Notes: a model not told the origin generated them from the sequence alone. 64,000 nt of DNA from Serratia surfactantfaciens (GCF_001642805.2 NZ_CP016948.1:2976001-3040000); one strand, 5' to 3'. Numbered from the stretch's first letter, positions 1 through 9,928 are shown. Numbers and translations: made by a program.

Positions 1-423
1 GCGCTGGTCTCCCCCTTCGTCACCGCGCGCACGGTCTATGACGGCCACAGCGCGCAGCTGATGCAGGCGGTTACCGCCGAGTTCATCCGCCAGGGGCACT
101 TCGCCGCGCATATCCGCTACATGCGCCAGCTCTACCGCAGCCGGCGCGATGTGTTGCTGGCGGAAATGCGCGAAAAACTGAGCCACTTCGCCACGCCCAT
201 TCCCGCCGCCGGCGGCCTGCAGCTCAGCGTTTGGCTGCCACCCGGCCAGGAGGCGGCACTCAGCCGGCAGGCGCGACGGCTCGGCATTCTCACGCCCGGG
301 CTTTCGGCGCAGTACCAAACGACGCAGGCGCAGCGCGACGGGTGGCTGCTGGGCTTTTCGGCTCTCACGCCGGGCGAGATCCGCAGTGCCGTCGAGCGGC
401 TGGCGCGGATCGCCGTGGTTTAG
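1..423 (+). CDS. MocR/PdxR-type GntR-aminotransferase regulator, C-terminal part
   Basis: The reading frame is open from the first base and stops at 421-423, so only the last 140 residues are present. They resemble the end of the fold-type I aminotransferase domain of MocR regulators: a helix rich in Arg and His (GHFAAHIRYMRQLYRSRR), then a segment built around GGLQLSVWL and a terminal LGFSAL. MocR proteins join an N-terminal GntR winged helix to a PLP-binding domain that senses PLP or amino acids and usually control a neighbouring gene. Neither the HTH nor the PLP lysine is in the window, so a stand-alone class I aminotransferase cannot be fully excluded, although the Arg-rich helix favours MocR. 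Confidence 0.75.
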   Translation, partial: ALVSPFVTARTVYDGHSAQLMQAVTAEFIRQGHFAAHIRYMRQLYRSRRDVLLAEMREKLSHFATPIPAAGGLQLSVWLPPGQEAALSRQARRLGILTPGLSAQYQTTQAQRDGWLLGFSALTPGEIRSAVERLARIAVV

Positions 424-449
424 CCAGGCCCGACGGGATGCCGGCCGGC

Positions 450-1346
450 TTATTGCTCGGTCAGGCGCATCTCCGCCACCAACGGCAGGTGGTCGCTCAC
501 CGCCGGCCAATGAATGCCGTTCCAATCGCCGCTGGCGTTCGGCACCGTCAGGCTGTCCAGATGCCAGCGCTGCGCATTGCCGCTAAAGATGTAATCCACC
601 TTGATTTCGGCGTTTTCCGCCGGCCAACTGCGGCCATCCTGCCCGTTAGGCATGATGTCGTTCCAATAGCGGCTCAGCTCCAGCCAGGTCACGCTGCCCG
701 GCACGTCGTTCATGTCGCCGAACAGCAGCTTGATGCCGCGCACTTCGATGGTGCGATCGTTCAGCTCCCGCACCTGATCCAGGCGCATCGTCGGATCTTC
801 CTTGGTATCGAGGTGGGTGTTGAACAGGGTGATCGGCGCCGGGAACTCCGGCACGTCGACCTTGGCGCTGAAGGCGATGCGCTGTTCGCGCTGGCCGGAC
901 GGCAACGGATAGATCACGGCGTCGTGCAGCGGATACTTCGACAGAAACGCCAGGCCATATTCACCGCCGTCGAAATCGATCGCCCGGCCGAACACCGCCT
1001 GCATGCCGGTCAGCTTCGCCAATTCCGCCGCCTGATCGACACGGCCGCTGCGGGCGGTGAGTTTATCCACCTCTTGCAGCGCCACCACGTCGACGTTCAT
1101 CGCGCGAATCGCCTTGGCGATGGCGGTCATGTCGCTGACCTTGCCGGCGGCGATGTTGAAGCTGGCGACGCGGATCTTCGGCGCCTGCTCCAGTTCGTAA
1201 GTTTTATTTTTCAGGCCGCCCAACGCGCTGGCCACTTCGCGGCTGTTGGCGTTGCTGTTGGCGTGCCCGGTATCGGCGGACGACCAGGCGCTGTGAGAGA
1301 TGCCCAGGGACAGTAAGGTGATGAGCAAAGCGTGACCGGTGTGCAT
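450..1346 (-). CDS. Secreted endonuclease/exonuclease/phosphatase (EEP) family protein
   Basis: A 298-residue protein beginning with a hydrophobic leader (about residues 6-22), so probably exported to the periplasm. The EEP (DNase I-like) motifs appear in order: SFNIAAG, ALQEVDK with the metal-binding Glu, NTHLD with the catalytic His, FGDMNDVPGS with Asp/Asn, and a terminal SDHLPLVAEM. These proteins hydrolyse phosphodiester bonds with Mg2+, in nucleic acids, phospholipids or inositol phosphates; the substrate here cannot be told from sequence. A good ribosome binding site (AAGGAG) precedes the ATG at 1344-1346. It converges on the upstream MocR-type gene and diverges from pepT. Confidence 0.85.
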   Translation of the reverse strand: MHTGHALLITLLSLGISHSAWSSADTGHANSNANSREVASALGGLKNKTYELEQAPKIRVASFNIAAGKVSDMTAIAKAIRAMNVDVVALQEVDKLTARSGRVDQAAELAKLTGMQAVFGRAIDFDGGEYGLAFLSKYPLHDAVIYPLPSGQREQRIAFSAKVDVPEFPAPITLFNTHLDTKEDPTMRLDQVRELNDRTIEVRGIKLLFGDMNDVPGSVTWLELSRYWNDIMPNGQDGRSWPAENAEIKVDYIFSGNAQRWHLDSLTVPNASGDWNGIHWPAVSDHLPLVAEMRLTEQ

Positions 1347-1563
1347 GAATTCTCCTTGAGGGACAGATAAGTGTTATGCGGGCGCTTCCCGGCCCACAGC
1401 TAACACCGATTTTGCCGCAGAAACCTGCGACTATTTCCTAGTTGCGCCGCTATTTTTCGTTTCTGCGCGATGCTTCGCATTCTGGCGGTTTACGCATTGC
1501 ACCGTTGGACAAACGGCTGATTTCGTTTTAAAACCGGTAGATTGCCAACCGCGAGGAGTCCCG

Positions 1564-2811
1564 ATGACCAGCCCGATTGCCGAACAGCTCACCGAACGTT
1601 TCTTCCGCTACCTGGCGGTGACCAGCCAAAGCGACGCCGCCGCAACCGCCCTGCCCAGCACGCTGGGGCAGCATGAGATGGCGCAACTGCTGGCGGACGA
1701 GCTGCGTCGGCTCGGCCTGGCCGACGTGCAGATCGACGAGCACGCCACCGTGACCGCCCGCAAGCCCGGCACCCAACCCGGCGCGCCGCGCATCGGCTTC
1801 ATCACCCATATCGACACCGTAGACGTCGGCCTGTCACCGGAGATTCGCCCGCAGCGCCTGCGCTTCACCGGCGAAGATTTATGCCTGAACGCCGAGCAAG
1901 ACATCTGGCTGCGCACCGCCGAGCATCCGGAGATCCTGCCCTACCGGAACGAAGAGATCCTGTTCAGCGACGGCACCAGCGTGCTGGGCGCCGACAATAA
2001 GGCGGCGGTCACCGTGGTGATGACGCTGCTGGCCAACCTGACCGCCGCCGATCGCCACGGCGACATCGTGGTGGCGTTCGTGCCGGACGAAGAGATCGGC
2101 CTGCGCGGCGCCAAGGCGCTGGATCTGCAGCGTTTCGCCGTCGATTTCGCCTATACCATCGACTGCTGCGAACTGGGTGAAGTGGTGTACGAAAACTTCA
2201 ACGCGGCGGCGGCGGAGATCCGCATCGAGGGGGTAACCGCGCACCCGATGTCGGCGAAAAACGTATTGATCAACCCGATACGCATCGCCAACGACATCAT
2301 CAACCGATTTGACGTGCACGACACCCCGGAACACACCGAAGGGCGCGAGGGTTATTTCTGGTTCACGGATCTGGCCGCCAACGCCAATCAGGCGACGCTG
2401 AAGGTGTCGATTCGCGACTTCGATCGGGCGGCGTTCGAGGCGCGTAAAGCCCGCCTTGAGGAAACGGTGCGTCAGGTGGCGGCCAACTATCCGCGCGCCA
2501 ATGTCAGCTGCCGCGTCAGCGACATCTACAGCAACATCAGCAACGCCATCGGCGAAGACCGGCGCGCGATCGATCTGATCTTCGGCGCCCTCGCCGCCCA
2601 CGGCATCCCGCCGAAGGTGATCCCGATGCGCGGCGGCACCGACGGTGCGGCGCTCTCGAGCCGCGGCATCCTGACGCCCAATTATTTCACCGGCGCGCAC
2701 AACTTCCATTCGCGCTTCGAGTTTTTACCCGTCAGCGCCTTCGTGAAATCCTATCAGGTGACCCGCAGCATTTGCCTGCTGGCCGCGCGGCAGAGCGGCA
2801 ATCAGGGTTAG
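1564..2811 (+). CDS. pepT: Peptidase T (tripeptide aminopeptidase)
   Basis: A 415-residue cytosolic M20B zinc peptidase that removes the N-terminal residue from tripeptides. The dizinc site is complete: His82 and Asp84 in THIDTVD, bridging Asp144 in GADNKAAV, Glu176-Glu177 in VPDEEIG, Asp200 in TIDCCELGE and a late His in TGAHNFHSRFEF. Length matches the usual 408-413 residues. GAGGAG lies just upstream of the start. In E. coli pepT is induced anaerobically through FNR; I could not find a convincing FNR site in the 217-bp upstream gap. It ends 4 bp inside the convergent ybiR-like gene. Confidence 0.95.
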   Translation: MTSPIAEQLTERFFRYLAVTSQSDAAATALPSTLGQHEMAQLLADELRRLGLADVQIDEHATVTARKPGTQPGAPRIGFITHIDTVDVGLSPEIRPQRLRFTGEDLCLNAEQDIWLRTAEHPEILPYRNEEILFSDGTSVLGADNKAAVTVVMTLLANLTAADRHGDIVVAFVPDEEIGLRGAKALDLQRFAVDFAYTIDCCELGEVVYENFNAAAAEIRIEGVTAHPMSAKNVLINPIRIANDIINRFDVHDTPEHTEGREGYFWFTDLAANANQATLKVSIRDFDRAAFEARKARLEETVRQVAANYPRANVSCRVSDIYSNISNAIGEDRRAIDLIFGALAAHGIPPKVIPMRGGTDGAALSSRGILTPNYFTGAHNFHSRFEFLPVSAFVKSYQVTRSICLLAARQSGNQG

Positions 2812-3920
2812 CTTAACAGCCAACCGATCAGGGCGGCCCACGCCAGCAGCGGCAGCGAGTAGTAGTGGAAACGCAGCCAAATCTTGCGCTCCCCCGCCAT
2901 TCGCAGCGCAATCAGGTTGGCGAGCGATCCAATCGCCAACCCGAAACCGCCGGCGTTGACCGCATAGGCCAACTGCGCGCTGGAAGGCACGTAGTTGAGC
3001 AGCAAGATTGTAGCCGGCACGTTGCTGACGATCTGCGACAGCCCGACGCCCAGCGCATATACCCCGCCGTCGTTCAGCCCGGCGATGGCGGCGAACGCCG
3101 GTTGAAGCGGCGGCAAGCGGGTGAACAGGCCGACATCGATGAACATGGCAGCGAACACGAAAATCAGGCTCCAGTCGATCTGCAACAGCACCCGGCGCGC
3201 CAGCAGCAAAAAGCCGGCGAATACCGCCAGCAGCCCATACAGCGGCAGACCGATATCGAGGCACAGCAGAAAGATCGCATACAACGCCACGCAACTCAGC
3301 AACAGCGGCCGTTGATAGGGATAACCCTCGGTATTCGGCGTTTTCACGATCTCGCGCGCCGGGAAGTTGAACCAGGTCAGCGCCAGCAGGCTCAGCATCA
3401 TCGCGGCGCCAAACGGCGCCATCTGGCCGATGAAGCCGAGGAAAGAGAGGCCGGAGCGGCTCCACAGCAGGATATTTTGCGGGTTGCCGATCGGCGTCAG
3501 CAACGAGCCGGCGTTCACCGCCAGCGCCTGGAAGATGATCAAACGCCCAATCGGCAGCGCCGACAGCTTCTTCAGCGTGATGGTGAGCGGAATGACGATA
3601 AACAGCGCCACATCGTTGGTTAGAAATGACGACAGCAGCGCGGCGGAAAACACCAGGAACAGCGCCAGCCGCCGTTCGCTGTGCAAGCGGTTGATGATCT
3701 TGCGGCCGACGAAGTCGAAATAGCCGCTGACCTCAACGCCCTTGGTCAGCAACATCAGCCCCAACAGGGTGATGATAGTGCGGCCGTCGATAAAATCGCT
3801 CAGCGCCGACAGCGGCTGCGGATGAAAGGCGAACATCGCTGCGCCAGCCAGCAGCAACGCATGCAGGAAACGGTCTTTGACAAAGGGATGGATAAGCCGG
3901 GAAATGGTGGTTGAACTCAT
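2808..3920 (-). CDS. ybiR: YbiR-like inner-membrane anion permease (ArsB/CitM superfamily)
   Basis: A 370-residue polytopic membrane protein with about ten hydrophobic segments. It carries the ion-transporter superfamily signature regions: SFLTNDVALFIVIPLT near residue 97-112 and NAGSLLTPIGNPQNILLW near 140, the two re-entrant loops of the ArsB/NhaD/SLC13-like fold. E. coli YbiR is similar in length and sequence style. The transported ion is unknown. The C-terminal codons overlap the end of pepT by 4 bp in convergent orientation, and the start lies 154 bp from the divergent apbE. Confidence 0.85.
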   Translation of the reverse strand: MSSTTISRLIHPFVKDRFLHALLLAGAAMFAFHPQPLSALSDFIDGRTIITLLGLMLLTKGVEVSGYFDFVGRKIINRLHSERRLALFLVFSAALLSSFLTNDVALFIVIPLTITLKKLSALPIGRLIIFQALAVNAGSLLTPIGNPQNILLWSRSGLSFLGFIGQMAPFGAAMMLSLLALTWFNFPAREIVKTPNTEGYPYQRPLLLSCVALYAIFLLCLDIGLPLYGLLAVFAGFLLLARRVLLQIDWSLIFVFAAMFIDVGLFTRLPPLQPAFAAIAGLNDGGVYALGVGLSQIVSNVPATILLLNYVPSSAQLAYAVNAGGFGLAIGSLANLIALRMAGERKIWLRFHYYSLPLLAWAALIGWLLS

Positions 3921-4074
3921 GGCGGCAGCTTGAAACCTCAGCGAAAAGCATGGGCAAGACGTTAGCTCAGGCGCGGCCTCAGCGCCAGTAAAATGCTATT
4001 TTACCTTTATCCGCTTTCCATTTGCCGCGCTTTACTTTATTTGTAGCGGCTTTCCCGTTTTCAAAGGACATGTT

Positions 4075-5106
4075 ATGGCTTCCCTGTTCGCCAAAGGGGC
4101 GCTGCTGAGCGCCTTATGCGCCCTGCTCGCCGCCTGCGACGATGCCTCCACCCGCCCGCAAATCGATATCGACGGCAAGACCATGGGCACCTTCTACAGC
4201 GTAAAAGTCAGCGGTGACGTCGCGATCGGCAAGCAAGAACTGCAACGGCAGATAGACAAAGTGCTCGAGCAGGCCAACGACGATATCTCCACCTACCGCG
4301 CCGACTCGGTGCTGTCGCGGTTTAACCACAGCGCCAGCCTCGAGCCGCAGCCGATCCCGCGCGGCATGGCGGACATCGTGTTGATGGCCCAGCGCATCGG
4401 CCGCGATACCGGCGGCGCCATGGACATCACCGTCGGCCCTTTGGTGAATCTGTGGGGATTCGGCCCCGACAAACATCCGGTCAAGGTACCGGAACAGGCG
4501 CAAATCGACGCGGCGAAGCAGCGCATCGGCCTGCAGCACCTGAAGCTGATAAGCGACAATCGTGGAGAGTGGCTGCAGAAAGATCTGCCGGACATGTATG
4601 TCGATCTTTCGACCCTGGGCGAAGGCTATGGCGCCGATGAACTGGTGCGCCTGATGAACCGTAACGGCATTACCAACTATCTGGTATCGGTCGGCGGCGC
4701 GGTCTCTTCACGCGGCGTCAACGGCCAGGGAAAGCCCTGGCGGGTGGCGATCCAGAAGCCGACCGACCGTGAAAATGCGGTGCAGGCGCTGGTGGATCTG
4801 CACGGTTACGGCATCAGCACCGCCGGCAGCTACCGCAACTACTTCGAACAAAACGGCCAGCGCTACTCCCATGTCATCGATCCGAGCACCGGCAGGCCGA
4901 TCAACCATCGACTGGTTTCCGCCACGGTCATAGCGCCGACCGCGCTCGAGGCCGACGGCTGGGATACCGGCCTGATGGTGCTGGGTACGGAAAAAGCGTT
5001 AAAGCTCGCAGAGGAGAAAGGGCTGGCGGTCTACCTGATCAGTAAAACCGACGACGGTTTCAGCGCCGTGATGACGCCGCAATTCAAGGCGTTTTTGGTG
5101 CAGTAA
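4075..5106 (+). CDS. apbE: FAD:protein FMN transferase (flavin-trafficking lipoprotein)
   Basis: ApbE covalently attaches FMN from FAD to a threonine of target proteins such as the NqrB/C and RnfD/G subunits, working on the periplasmic side. The 343-residue product has a lipobox (LLAAC, Cys about 21). Family landmarks follow: DGKTMGTFYSVKV, DLSTLGEGYGADEL, a glycine-rich GGAVSSRG, HVIDPSTGRPI and the metal/flavin-binding ALEADGWDTGLMVLG. An AAGGA site sits 7 nt before the ATG. A strong hairpin terminator follows within 10 bp, so it is probably monocistronic. Confidence 0.95.
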   Translation: MASLFAKGALLSALCALLAACDDASTRPQIDIDGKTMGTFYSVKVSGDVAIGKQELQRQIDKVLEQANDDISTYRADSVLSRFNHSASLEPQPIPRGMADIVLMAQRIGRDTGGAMDITVGPLVNLWGFGPDKHPVKVPEQAQIDAAKQRIGLQHLKLISDNRGEWLQKDLPDMYVDLSTLGEGYGADELVRLMNRNGITNYLVSVGGAVSSRGVNGQGKPWRVAIQKPTDRENAVQALVDLHGYGISTAGSYRNYFEQNGQRYSHVIDPSTGRPINHRLVSATVIAPTALEADGWDTGLMVLGTEKALKLAEEKGLAVYLISKTDDGFSAVMTPQFKAFLVQ

Positions 5107-5113
5107 GATAAAA

Positions 5114-5139
5114 AAGCCCGGCGCGCAATGGCCGGGCTT
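5114..5139. terminator. Bidirectional terminator between apbE and small lipoprotein gene
   Basis: Inverted repeat AAGCCCGGC / GCCGGGCTT with an 8-nt loop, preceded by an A-run. It gives a hairpin plus U-tract for leftward transcription from 5390 and a weaker TTGTTG tract for apbE. Confidence 0.8.
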
Positions 5140-5168
5140 GTTGCATGCGCTCGCAGGCGCCGCGCCGA

Positions 5169-5390
5169 TTACTTGGTCAGCGCGATGATGCCGAGGGTCA
5201 GACCGGCAACCGCCGCCGCACCGCCGGCGATCGCGCCTGCGGTTTCCCAGTTATCCTGAGTGGTGCCTTTCATACAGGTGTTGGTGTGCACCAGACGCCC
5301 CTGGTCATCGTAGACCGGAACGCAGGGAGAATCGGTGGCGCATCCGGCCAACACGGCCGACAGTAACCCAACCGCAATTAACTTTTTCAT
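5169..5390 (-). CDS. Small lipoprotein with C-terminal glycine-rich membrane segment
   Basis: A 73-residue protein with a classical lipobox (AVLAGC, Cys17), a short polar stretch with a Cys pair (SPCVP and NTCMK), then a hydrophobic, glycine/alanine-rich helix (residues 49-71). That second hydrophobic segment resembles glycine-zipper motifs in enterobacterial outer-membrane lipoproteins. Function unknown. It lies alone between the apbE and fabB terminators and therefore has its own promoter, somewhere in 5391-5550. Confidence 0.75.
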   Translation of the reverse strand: MKKLIAVGLLSAVLAGCATDSPCVPVYDDQGRLVHTNTCMKGTTQDNWETAGAIAGGAAAVAGLTLGIIALTK

Positions 5391-5554
5391 ACTTCTTGCC
5401 TCAATGTTCGATCACTTTAAAAAGCCACACCGAGCGATTATCACGCTACCCGGCTATTGTATGCCCAACGCATGTAATGGCGAGGTAATGATGTGTCAGG
5501 GGATGTGATTTGGGAAAACTCCGAGCGCCCGGCGGGCGGGCTTCGGGCAGTAAA

Positions 5555-5576
5555 AAGCCCGCGAAAACGCGGGCTT
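5555..5576 (-). terminator. fabB terminator
   Basis: Perfect 9-bp stem AAGCCCGCG / CGCGGGCTT with an AAAA loop. Read leftward it is followed by TTTTTA, 26 bp after the fabB stop codon. Confidence 0.85.
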
Positions 5577-5602
5577 GATGGCGAGATGGCGCTTAGGCGG
5601 GA

Positions 5603-6823
5603 TTATTTCGCCAGTTTGCGCATCACCAGGGTGGCGTTGGTGCCGCCGAAGCCGAAGCTGTTGGACATCACGGTGGTCAGCTCGCGCTGGGTCGGCTGAG
5701 TCACGATGTTCATGCCGGCCGCCTGCTCATCCAGAGTTTCGATGTTGATGCTCGGTGCGATAAAGCCGTGCTCCAGCATCAGCAGGCTGTAGATCGCTTC
5801 CTGCACGCCTGCGGCGCCCAGCGAGTGACCGGTCATCGCCTTGGTGGAGGAGATAGCCGGGGTATTGTCGCCGAACACTTCGCGAATCGCGCCCAGCTCT
5901 TTCACGTCGCCTACCGGTGTGGAAGTGCCGTGCACGTTGATGTAGTCGATCGGCGCATCCAGATCCTGCATCGCCATCTTCATGCAGCGCACCGCGCCTT
6001 CGCCCGATGGCGCAACCATGTCGGCGCCGTCAGACGTTGCGCCGTAGCCAACGATTTCTGCGTAGATGTGCGCGCCGCGCGCCAGCGCGTGCTCCAGTTC
6101 TTCAACCACCACCATGCCGCCGCCGCCGGCGATGACGAAACCGTCACGATCGGCGTCGTAAGTACGGGAGGCTTTTTCCGGCGTATCGTTGTACTTGGTG
6201 GACAGCGCGCCCATCGCGTCGAACTCGCAGGCCATTTCCCAGCACAGCTCTTCGCCGCCGCCGGCAAACACGATGTCCTGTTTGCCCAGCTGAATTTGCT
6301 CAACCGCGTTGCCGATGCAGTGTGCGGAGGTCGCACAAGCGGAGCTGATGGAATAGTTCACGCCGTGGATTTTGAACGGTGTCGCCAGGCAGGCGGAAAC
6401 GCCGGAAGCCATGGCTTTGGTCACCACGTAAGGGCCGACCGCTTTCAGGCCGCGCGGGCTGCGCATCGCATCGGCGCCGAACACCTGGAAGCGCGGAGAA
6501 CCGCCGCCGGAACCGGCGATCAGGCCCACGCGCGGGTTGTTTTGATACTCTTCTTCCTTCAGACCGGAAGAAGCGATCGCTTCTTGCATCGCCAGGAAGG
6601 CATAGATGGAAGCGTCGCTCATGAAACGCACCGCCTTGCGGTCGATCAGGCCGGTCGTGTCGAGCTTAACTTGCCCCCATACGTGACTACGCATGCCGGA
6701 ATCTTTCAGCTCCTGGGAGAAAGTGATCCCAGAACGTCCTTCCTGCAGGCTTGCCAGGACCTCCTGCTGGTTATTACCAATGCTGGAGACAACTCCCAGG
6801 CCAGTAATCACTGCACGTTTCAT
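5603..6823 (-). CDS. fabB: 3-oxoacyl-ACP synthase I (beta-ketoacyl-ACP synthase)
   Basis: FabB condenses malonyl-ACP with acyl-ACP and is required to elongate the cis-3-decenoyl intermediate, so it sets unsaturated fatty acid output. At 406 residues it equals the E. coli protein. The catalytic triad is present: Cys163 in [10 protein letters not shown], His in [12 protein letters not shown] (about 298) and His in TGHSLGAAG (about 333). It diverges from mnmC as in E. coli. The 170-bp divergent region carries adjacent FabR-like and FadR-like boxes, the expected dual control (FadR activation, FabR repression). Confidence 0.97.
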   Translation of the reverse strand: MKRAVITGLGVVSSIGNNQQEVLASLQEGRSGITFSQELKDSGMRSHVWGQVKLDTTGLIDRKAVRFMSDASIYAFLAMQEAIASSGLKEEEYQNNPRVGLIAGSGGGSPRFQVFGADAMRSPRGLKAVGPYVVTKAMASGVSACLATPFKIHGVNYSISSACATSAHCIGNAVEQIQLGKQDIVFAGGGEELCWEMACEFDAMGALSTKYNDTPEKASRTYDADRDGFVIAGGGGMVVVEELEHALARGAHIYAEIVGYGATSDGADMVAPSGEGAVRCMKMAMQDLDAPIDYINVHGTSTPVGDVKELGAIREVFGDNTPAISSTKAMTGHSLGAAGVQEAIYSLLMLEHGFIAPSINIETLDEQAAGMNIVTQPTQRELTTVMSNSFGFGGTNATLVMRKLAK

Positions 6824-6870
6824 TCAATACCTCTTCCACTATTTACCTACGGGATTTTGCATCGCACTTT

Positions 6871-6888
6871 AGCGTACAGATGTAAGCC
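6871..6888. promoter_or_regulatory. FabR-like operator upstream of fabB
   Basis: AGCGTACAGATGTAAGCC is close to the FabR palindrome (AGCGTACA, 2 nt, TGT-half) known upstream of fabA and fabB. It lies 48 bp upstream of the fabB start. FabR repression at this site is inferred from the match. Confidence 0.65.
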
Positions 6889-6905
6889 GAACAAGTCCGA
6901 TCAGC
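6889..6905. promoter_or_regulatory. FadR-like activator site upstream of fabB
   Basis: Read on the fabB strand the site is GCTGATCGGACTTGTTC, very like the FadR activator sites of E. coli fabA/fabB. It directly abuts the FabR-like box, the arrangement known from E. coli. Confidence 0.7.
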
Positions 6906-6993
6906 GTTTTTCAGCTTTATTGTTGTCCAGTTTGCGCCGGGGCGCCAGCGCCGTTAGAATTCGCGGCATCCCTTGAATTTCGAGCCATTGACC

Positions 6994-9015
6994 GTGAACC
7001 ACGCCCCCATCCAAACCGCAACGCTAACCTGGAACGAACAGGGTACACCTGTTTCGAAACAGTTTGATGACGTCTATTTTTCCAATCAGGATGGGCTGGA
7101 AGAAACCCGCTACGTCTTCCTGCACGGCAACCGGCTGCCGCAACGTTTCGCCACCCACCCGCGTTCGCTGTTGGTGGTGGCGGAAACCGGGTTCGGCACC
7201 GGGCTGAATTTCCTCACGCTGTGGCAGGCCTTCGCCGGCTTCCGTCAGGCCGAGCCGCACGCCGCGCTGCAGCGCCTGCACTTTATCAGCTTCGAAAAAT
7301 TCCCCCTGCAGCAGGCTGACCTGGCGGCAGCGCATGCGCGCTGGCCGGAGCTGGCGCCTTATGCCGATGAACTGCGCGCCCAATGGCCGCTGCCGCTGCC
7401 GGGTTGCCATCGCCTGCTGTTGGCCGAAGGCCGCATTACGCTCGATCTGTGGTTCGGCGACGTCAACGAACTGTTGCCGCAGTTCGACGCCAGCATGAAT
7501 AACCAGGTCGATGCCTGGTTCCTCGACGGCTTCGCGCCGGCAAAAAATCCCGACATGTGGACCGAGCAACTGTTCGCCGCCATGGCGCGCTTCGCTCGGC
7601 CGGAAGGCAGCTTTGCCACCTTTACCGCCGCCGGCTTTGTGCGCCGCGGGTTGCAACAGGCCGGTTTTCAGGTCAACCGCTGCAAAGGCTTCGGCCAAAA
7701 GCGTGAGATGCTCGCCGGTTGCCTGCCCGCCGATGCGCAGCCCGCTCCCCACCCGGCCCCCTGGTATCGGCGGCCGGCGGCGGACAACACCACCGATATC
7801 GCCCTGATCGGCGGCGGCGTCGCCAGCGCGCTCACCGCGCTGGCCCTGCTGCGGCGCGGCGCCAGCGTCACGCTGTACTGCGCCGACGAGCAGGCGGCCG
7901 AGGGTGCATCCGGCAACCGCCAGGGGGCGATTTATCCCCTGCTGAACGGCAGCGGCGACGCGCTGGAGAACTTCTTCAGCGCCGCGTTTCCCTTCGCACG
8001 CCGCCAATACGACGCCCTGCTGCAACAAGGCGTCGCCTTTGATCACCAATGGTGCGGCGTCAGCCAGTTGGCCTATGACGAAAAGAGCGGCGCCAAGATC
8101 GCCAATATGCTGAAAACCGACTGGCCGCCGTCGCTGGCGATGGCGGCCGACCGCGAGACGCTCAGCGAACTGTGCGGCGTCGATACCGGCTTTGGCGGCA
8201 TCACCTACCCGCAAGGCGGCTGGCTCTGCCCGGCCGAGCTGACGCGCGGCGCTATCGCGCTGGCGCAGCGTCAGGGCCTGATCTGCCGCTACCGGCACGA
8301 TGCACAGGCGCTGACGCGTGAAGAAAACGGCTGGCGTATCAACTTCACCAACGGTGACAGCCATCGTCATGCCACGGTGATCCTGGCCAACGGGCACCGG
8401 TTAGCCGAGCTGGCGCCGACAGAGGCTCTGCCGCTGTACTCAGTGCGCGGGCAGGTGTCGCATATCCCGACCTCACAGGCGCTCGGCCAACTGAAACAGG
8501 TATTGTGCTATGACGGCTATCTGACGCCGGTCAACGTCAACAACGGCCAGCACTGCATCGGCGCCAGCTACCAACGCGGCGACACCGCCACCGACTACCG
8601 CGAGCAGGAGCAGCAGGATAACCGCGAACGCCTGCTGCGCTGCCTGCCGGAACAGGCCTGGCCGCAGCAGGTTGACGTCAGCGCGCATCAGGCACGTTGC
8701 GGCGTGCGCAGCGCCACTCGCGATCATCTGCCGATGGTCGGCGCACTGCCGGACTATCAGACTACGCTAATGCAGTATCAGGATTTGCAGCGGCAGAACC
8801 AGCGCGGTGAAACCGTCGCCGATGCGCCGGTTTATCCCGGCCTGTTCGCTATCGGCGGATTAGGCTCGCGCGGCTTGTGCTCGGCGCCGCTGGCGGCGGA
8901 AATTCTGGCGGCGCAGCTGTTCGGCGAGCCGTTGCCGGGCGATGCGCAGTTGCTGGCGGCGTTGAATCCGAATCGGATGTGGGTGCGGAAACTGCTGAAA
9001 GGACGTGTGGTTTAA
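6994..9015 (+). CDS. mnmC: Bifunctional tRNA mnm5s2U methyltransferase / FAD oxidoreductase
   Basis: MnmC finishes mnm5s2U34 in tRNAs for Lys, Glu and Gln: the C-terminal FAD domain removes carboxymethyl from cmnm5U and the N-terminal SAM domain methylates nm5U. Visible are the SAM loop ([14 protein letters not shown]), the catalytic-region [17 protein letters not shown], and a second Rossmann motif [15 protein letters not shown] opening the oxidoreductase half. I chose the GTG at 6994 because [21 protein letters not shown] then aligns end-to-end with the E. coli N-terminus; an in-frame TTG at 6973 is the alternative (680 residues). Divergent from fabB. Confidence 0.95.
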   Translation: MNHAPIQTATLTWNEQGTPVSKQFDDVYFSNQDGLEETRYVFLHGNRLPQRFATHPRSLLVVAETGFGTGLNFLTLWQAFAGFRQAEPHAALQRLHFISFEKFPLQQADLAAAHARWPELAPYADELRAQWPLPLPGCHRLLLAEGRITLDLWFGDVNELLPQFDASMNNQVDAWFLDGFAPAKNPDMWTEQLFAAMARFARPEGSFATFTAAGFVRRGLQQAGFQVNRCKGFGQKREMLAGCLPADAQPAPHPAPWYRRPAADNTTDIALIGGGVASALTALALLRRGASVTLYCADEQAAEGASGNRQGAIYPLLNGSGDALENFFSAAFPFARRQYDALLQQGVAFDHQWCGVSQLAYDEKSGAKIANMLKTDWPPSLAMAADRETLSELCGVDTGFGGITYPQGGWLCPAELTRGAIALAQRQGLICRYRHDAQALTREENGWRINFTNGDSHRHATVILANGHRLAELAPTEALPLYSVRGQVSHIPTSQALGQLKQVLCYDGYLTPVNVNNGQHCIGASYQRGDTATDYREQEQQDNRERLLRCLPEQAWPQQVDVSAHQARCGVRSATRDHLPMVGALPDYQTTLMQYQDLQRQNQRGETVADAPVYPGLFAIGGLGSRGLCSAPLAAEILAAQLFGEPLPGDAQLLAALNPNRMWVRKLLKGRVV

Positions 9016-9025
9016 TCAACCCTAA

Positions 9026-9046
9026 GGGGCGCGGCAATCGCGCCCC
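9026..9046. terminator. GC hairpin between mnmC and yfcL
   Basis: GGGGCGCG / CGCGCCCC with a 5-nt loop lies between the two convergent genes. There is no clear U-tract, so it may be a weak terminator or only a transcript-stabilising hairpin. Confidence 0.4.
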
Positions 9047-9056
9047 GGCATAACGG

Positions 9057-9341
9057 TCAAGCGGCGGGCGTTGCCGCCTGATAGAGGTTTTCCCACATGC
9101 CGCGCACCAGGATCTGATCCGGCGGCGAGAGCTCCCCGGCGGCAATCGCCTTGTGCAGGCTCTCTTCCACCCGCGCTTTCAACGCTTCGGCGGTGTGCTC
9201 GCCCTGCTCTTCCGCTTCGGCCACCGCCAGCGTCAGATGACCGCGCAGGTAGCCACCGGCAAACAGTTCATCATCGCTGGCGTGCTCTACCATGTCATCA
9301 ATCAGCGCCAAAATGCGCGCTTCAAATTCTGCGATCATCAA
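9057..9341 (-). CDS. yfcL: YfcL family protein
   Basis: A 94-residue acidic, largely helical cytosolic protein ([33 protein letters not shown]) matching the YfcL family, whose function is not known. It keeps its E. coli place between mnmC and epmC and is read in the same direction as epmC, 29 bp downstream of it, so the two are probably cotranscribed. Confidence 0.85.
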   Translation of the reverse strand: MMIAEFEARILALIDDMVEHASDDELFAGGYLRGHLTLAVAEAEEQGEHTAEALKARVEESLHKAIAAGELSPPDQILVRGMWENLYQAATPAA

Positions 9342-9370
9342 ATTTCCTCATTAAATAACGGGCTGTGGCG

Positions 9371-9928
9371 TCAGTTGAGATCTTCCGGATACGGAAAATG
9401 CTCGGCCGCCAACGGTGGCGTATTGTAGAACGATTGCAACGCCTGAATAAAGCGCGCAGGCCGTGTGGGTATTCCCTGCTCCAGCAGCGTCAATACCCGG
9501 GCGCGCACCTTGCGCTGGAACGCGATGCGGTCCGGCTCGCAGTCGCCGTTCAGGTTGTCGCAACTGACGTTGAACGGGAAACCGGCCGCCATGCAGAACA
9601 TCCATTCCAACGCCTGCGGTTTGATCTCCACCGCTTCGAATTCACTCTGGGTTTGCGCGTCGCGCCCGTCCGGGCAATACCAGTAACCGAAGTCCACCAA
9701 TTGGCGGCGCGCTTCGCCGGCGATGCACCAGTGCGAGATTTCGTGCAGGCCGCTGGCGTAAAAGCCGTGGGCGAAAACGATGCGGTGATACGGCAGTTCG
9801 TCGTCGGCCGGCAGGTAGATAGGCTCGTCGTCGCCCTTCACCAGGCGAGTGTTGTAATCATCGCTGAAACACCGATTGAAGATCTCGATCAGCTGTTCAT
9901 AGTGATGACGGGTCTGCGTGTCTGACAT
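9371..9928 (-). CDS. epmC: Elongation factor P hydroxylase
   Basis: EpmC (YfcM) hydroxylates the beta-lysylated lysine of elongation factor P, the last step of the EpmAB-EpmC pathway. With the start at MSDTQTRHHYEQLIEIF the product has 185 residues and aligns with the E. coli protein from its first residues; a longer frame opens at 9946 but adds six unrelated residues. The metal-binding HEISH motif is at residues 62-66, followed by FGYWYCPDGRDAQTQ. Its partner genes epmA, epmB and efp are not in the window. Confidence 0.93.
   Translation of the reverse strand: MSDTQTRHHYEQLIEIFNRCFSDDYNTRLVKGDDEPIYLPADDELPYHRIVFAHGFYASGLHEISHWCIAGEARRQLVDFGYWYCPDGRDAQTQSEFEAVEIKPQALEWMFCMAAGFPFNVSCDNLNGDCEPDRIAFQRKVRARVLTLLEQGIPTRPARFIQALQSFYNTPPLAAEHFPYPEDLN

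Noticed and set aside
1502..1516. CCGTT/AACGG inverted repeat upstream of pepT as an FNR or other operator
   Set aside because: Arms of five bases are too short and it does not match FNR.
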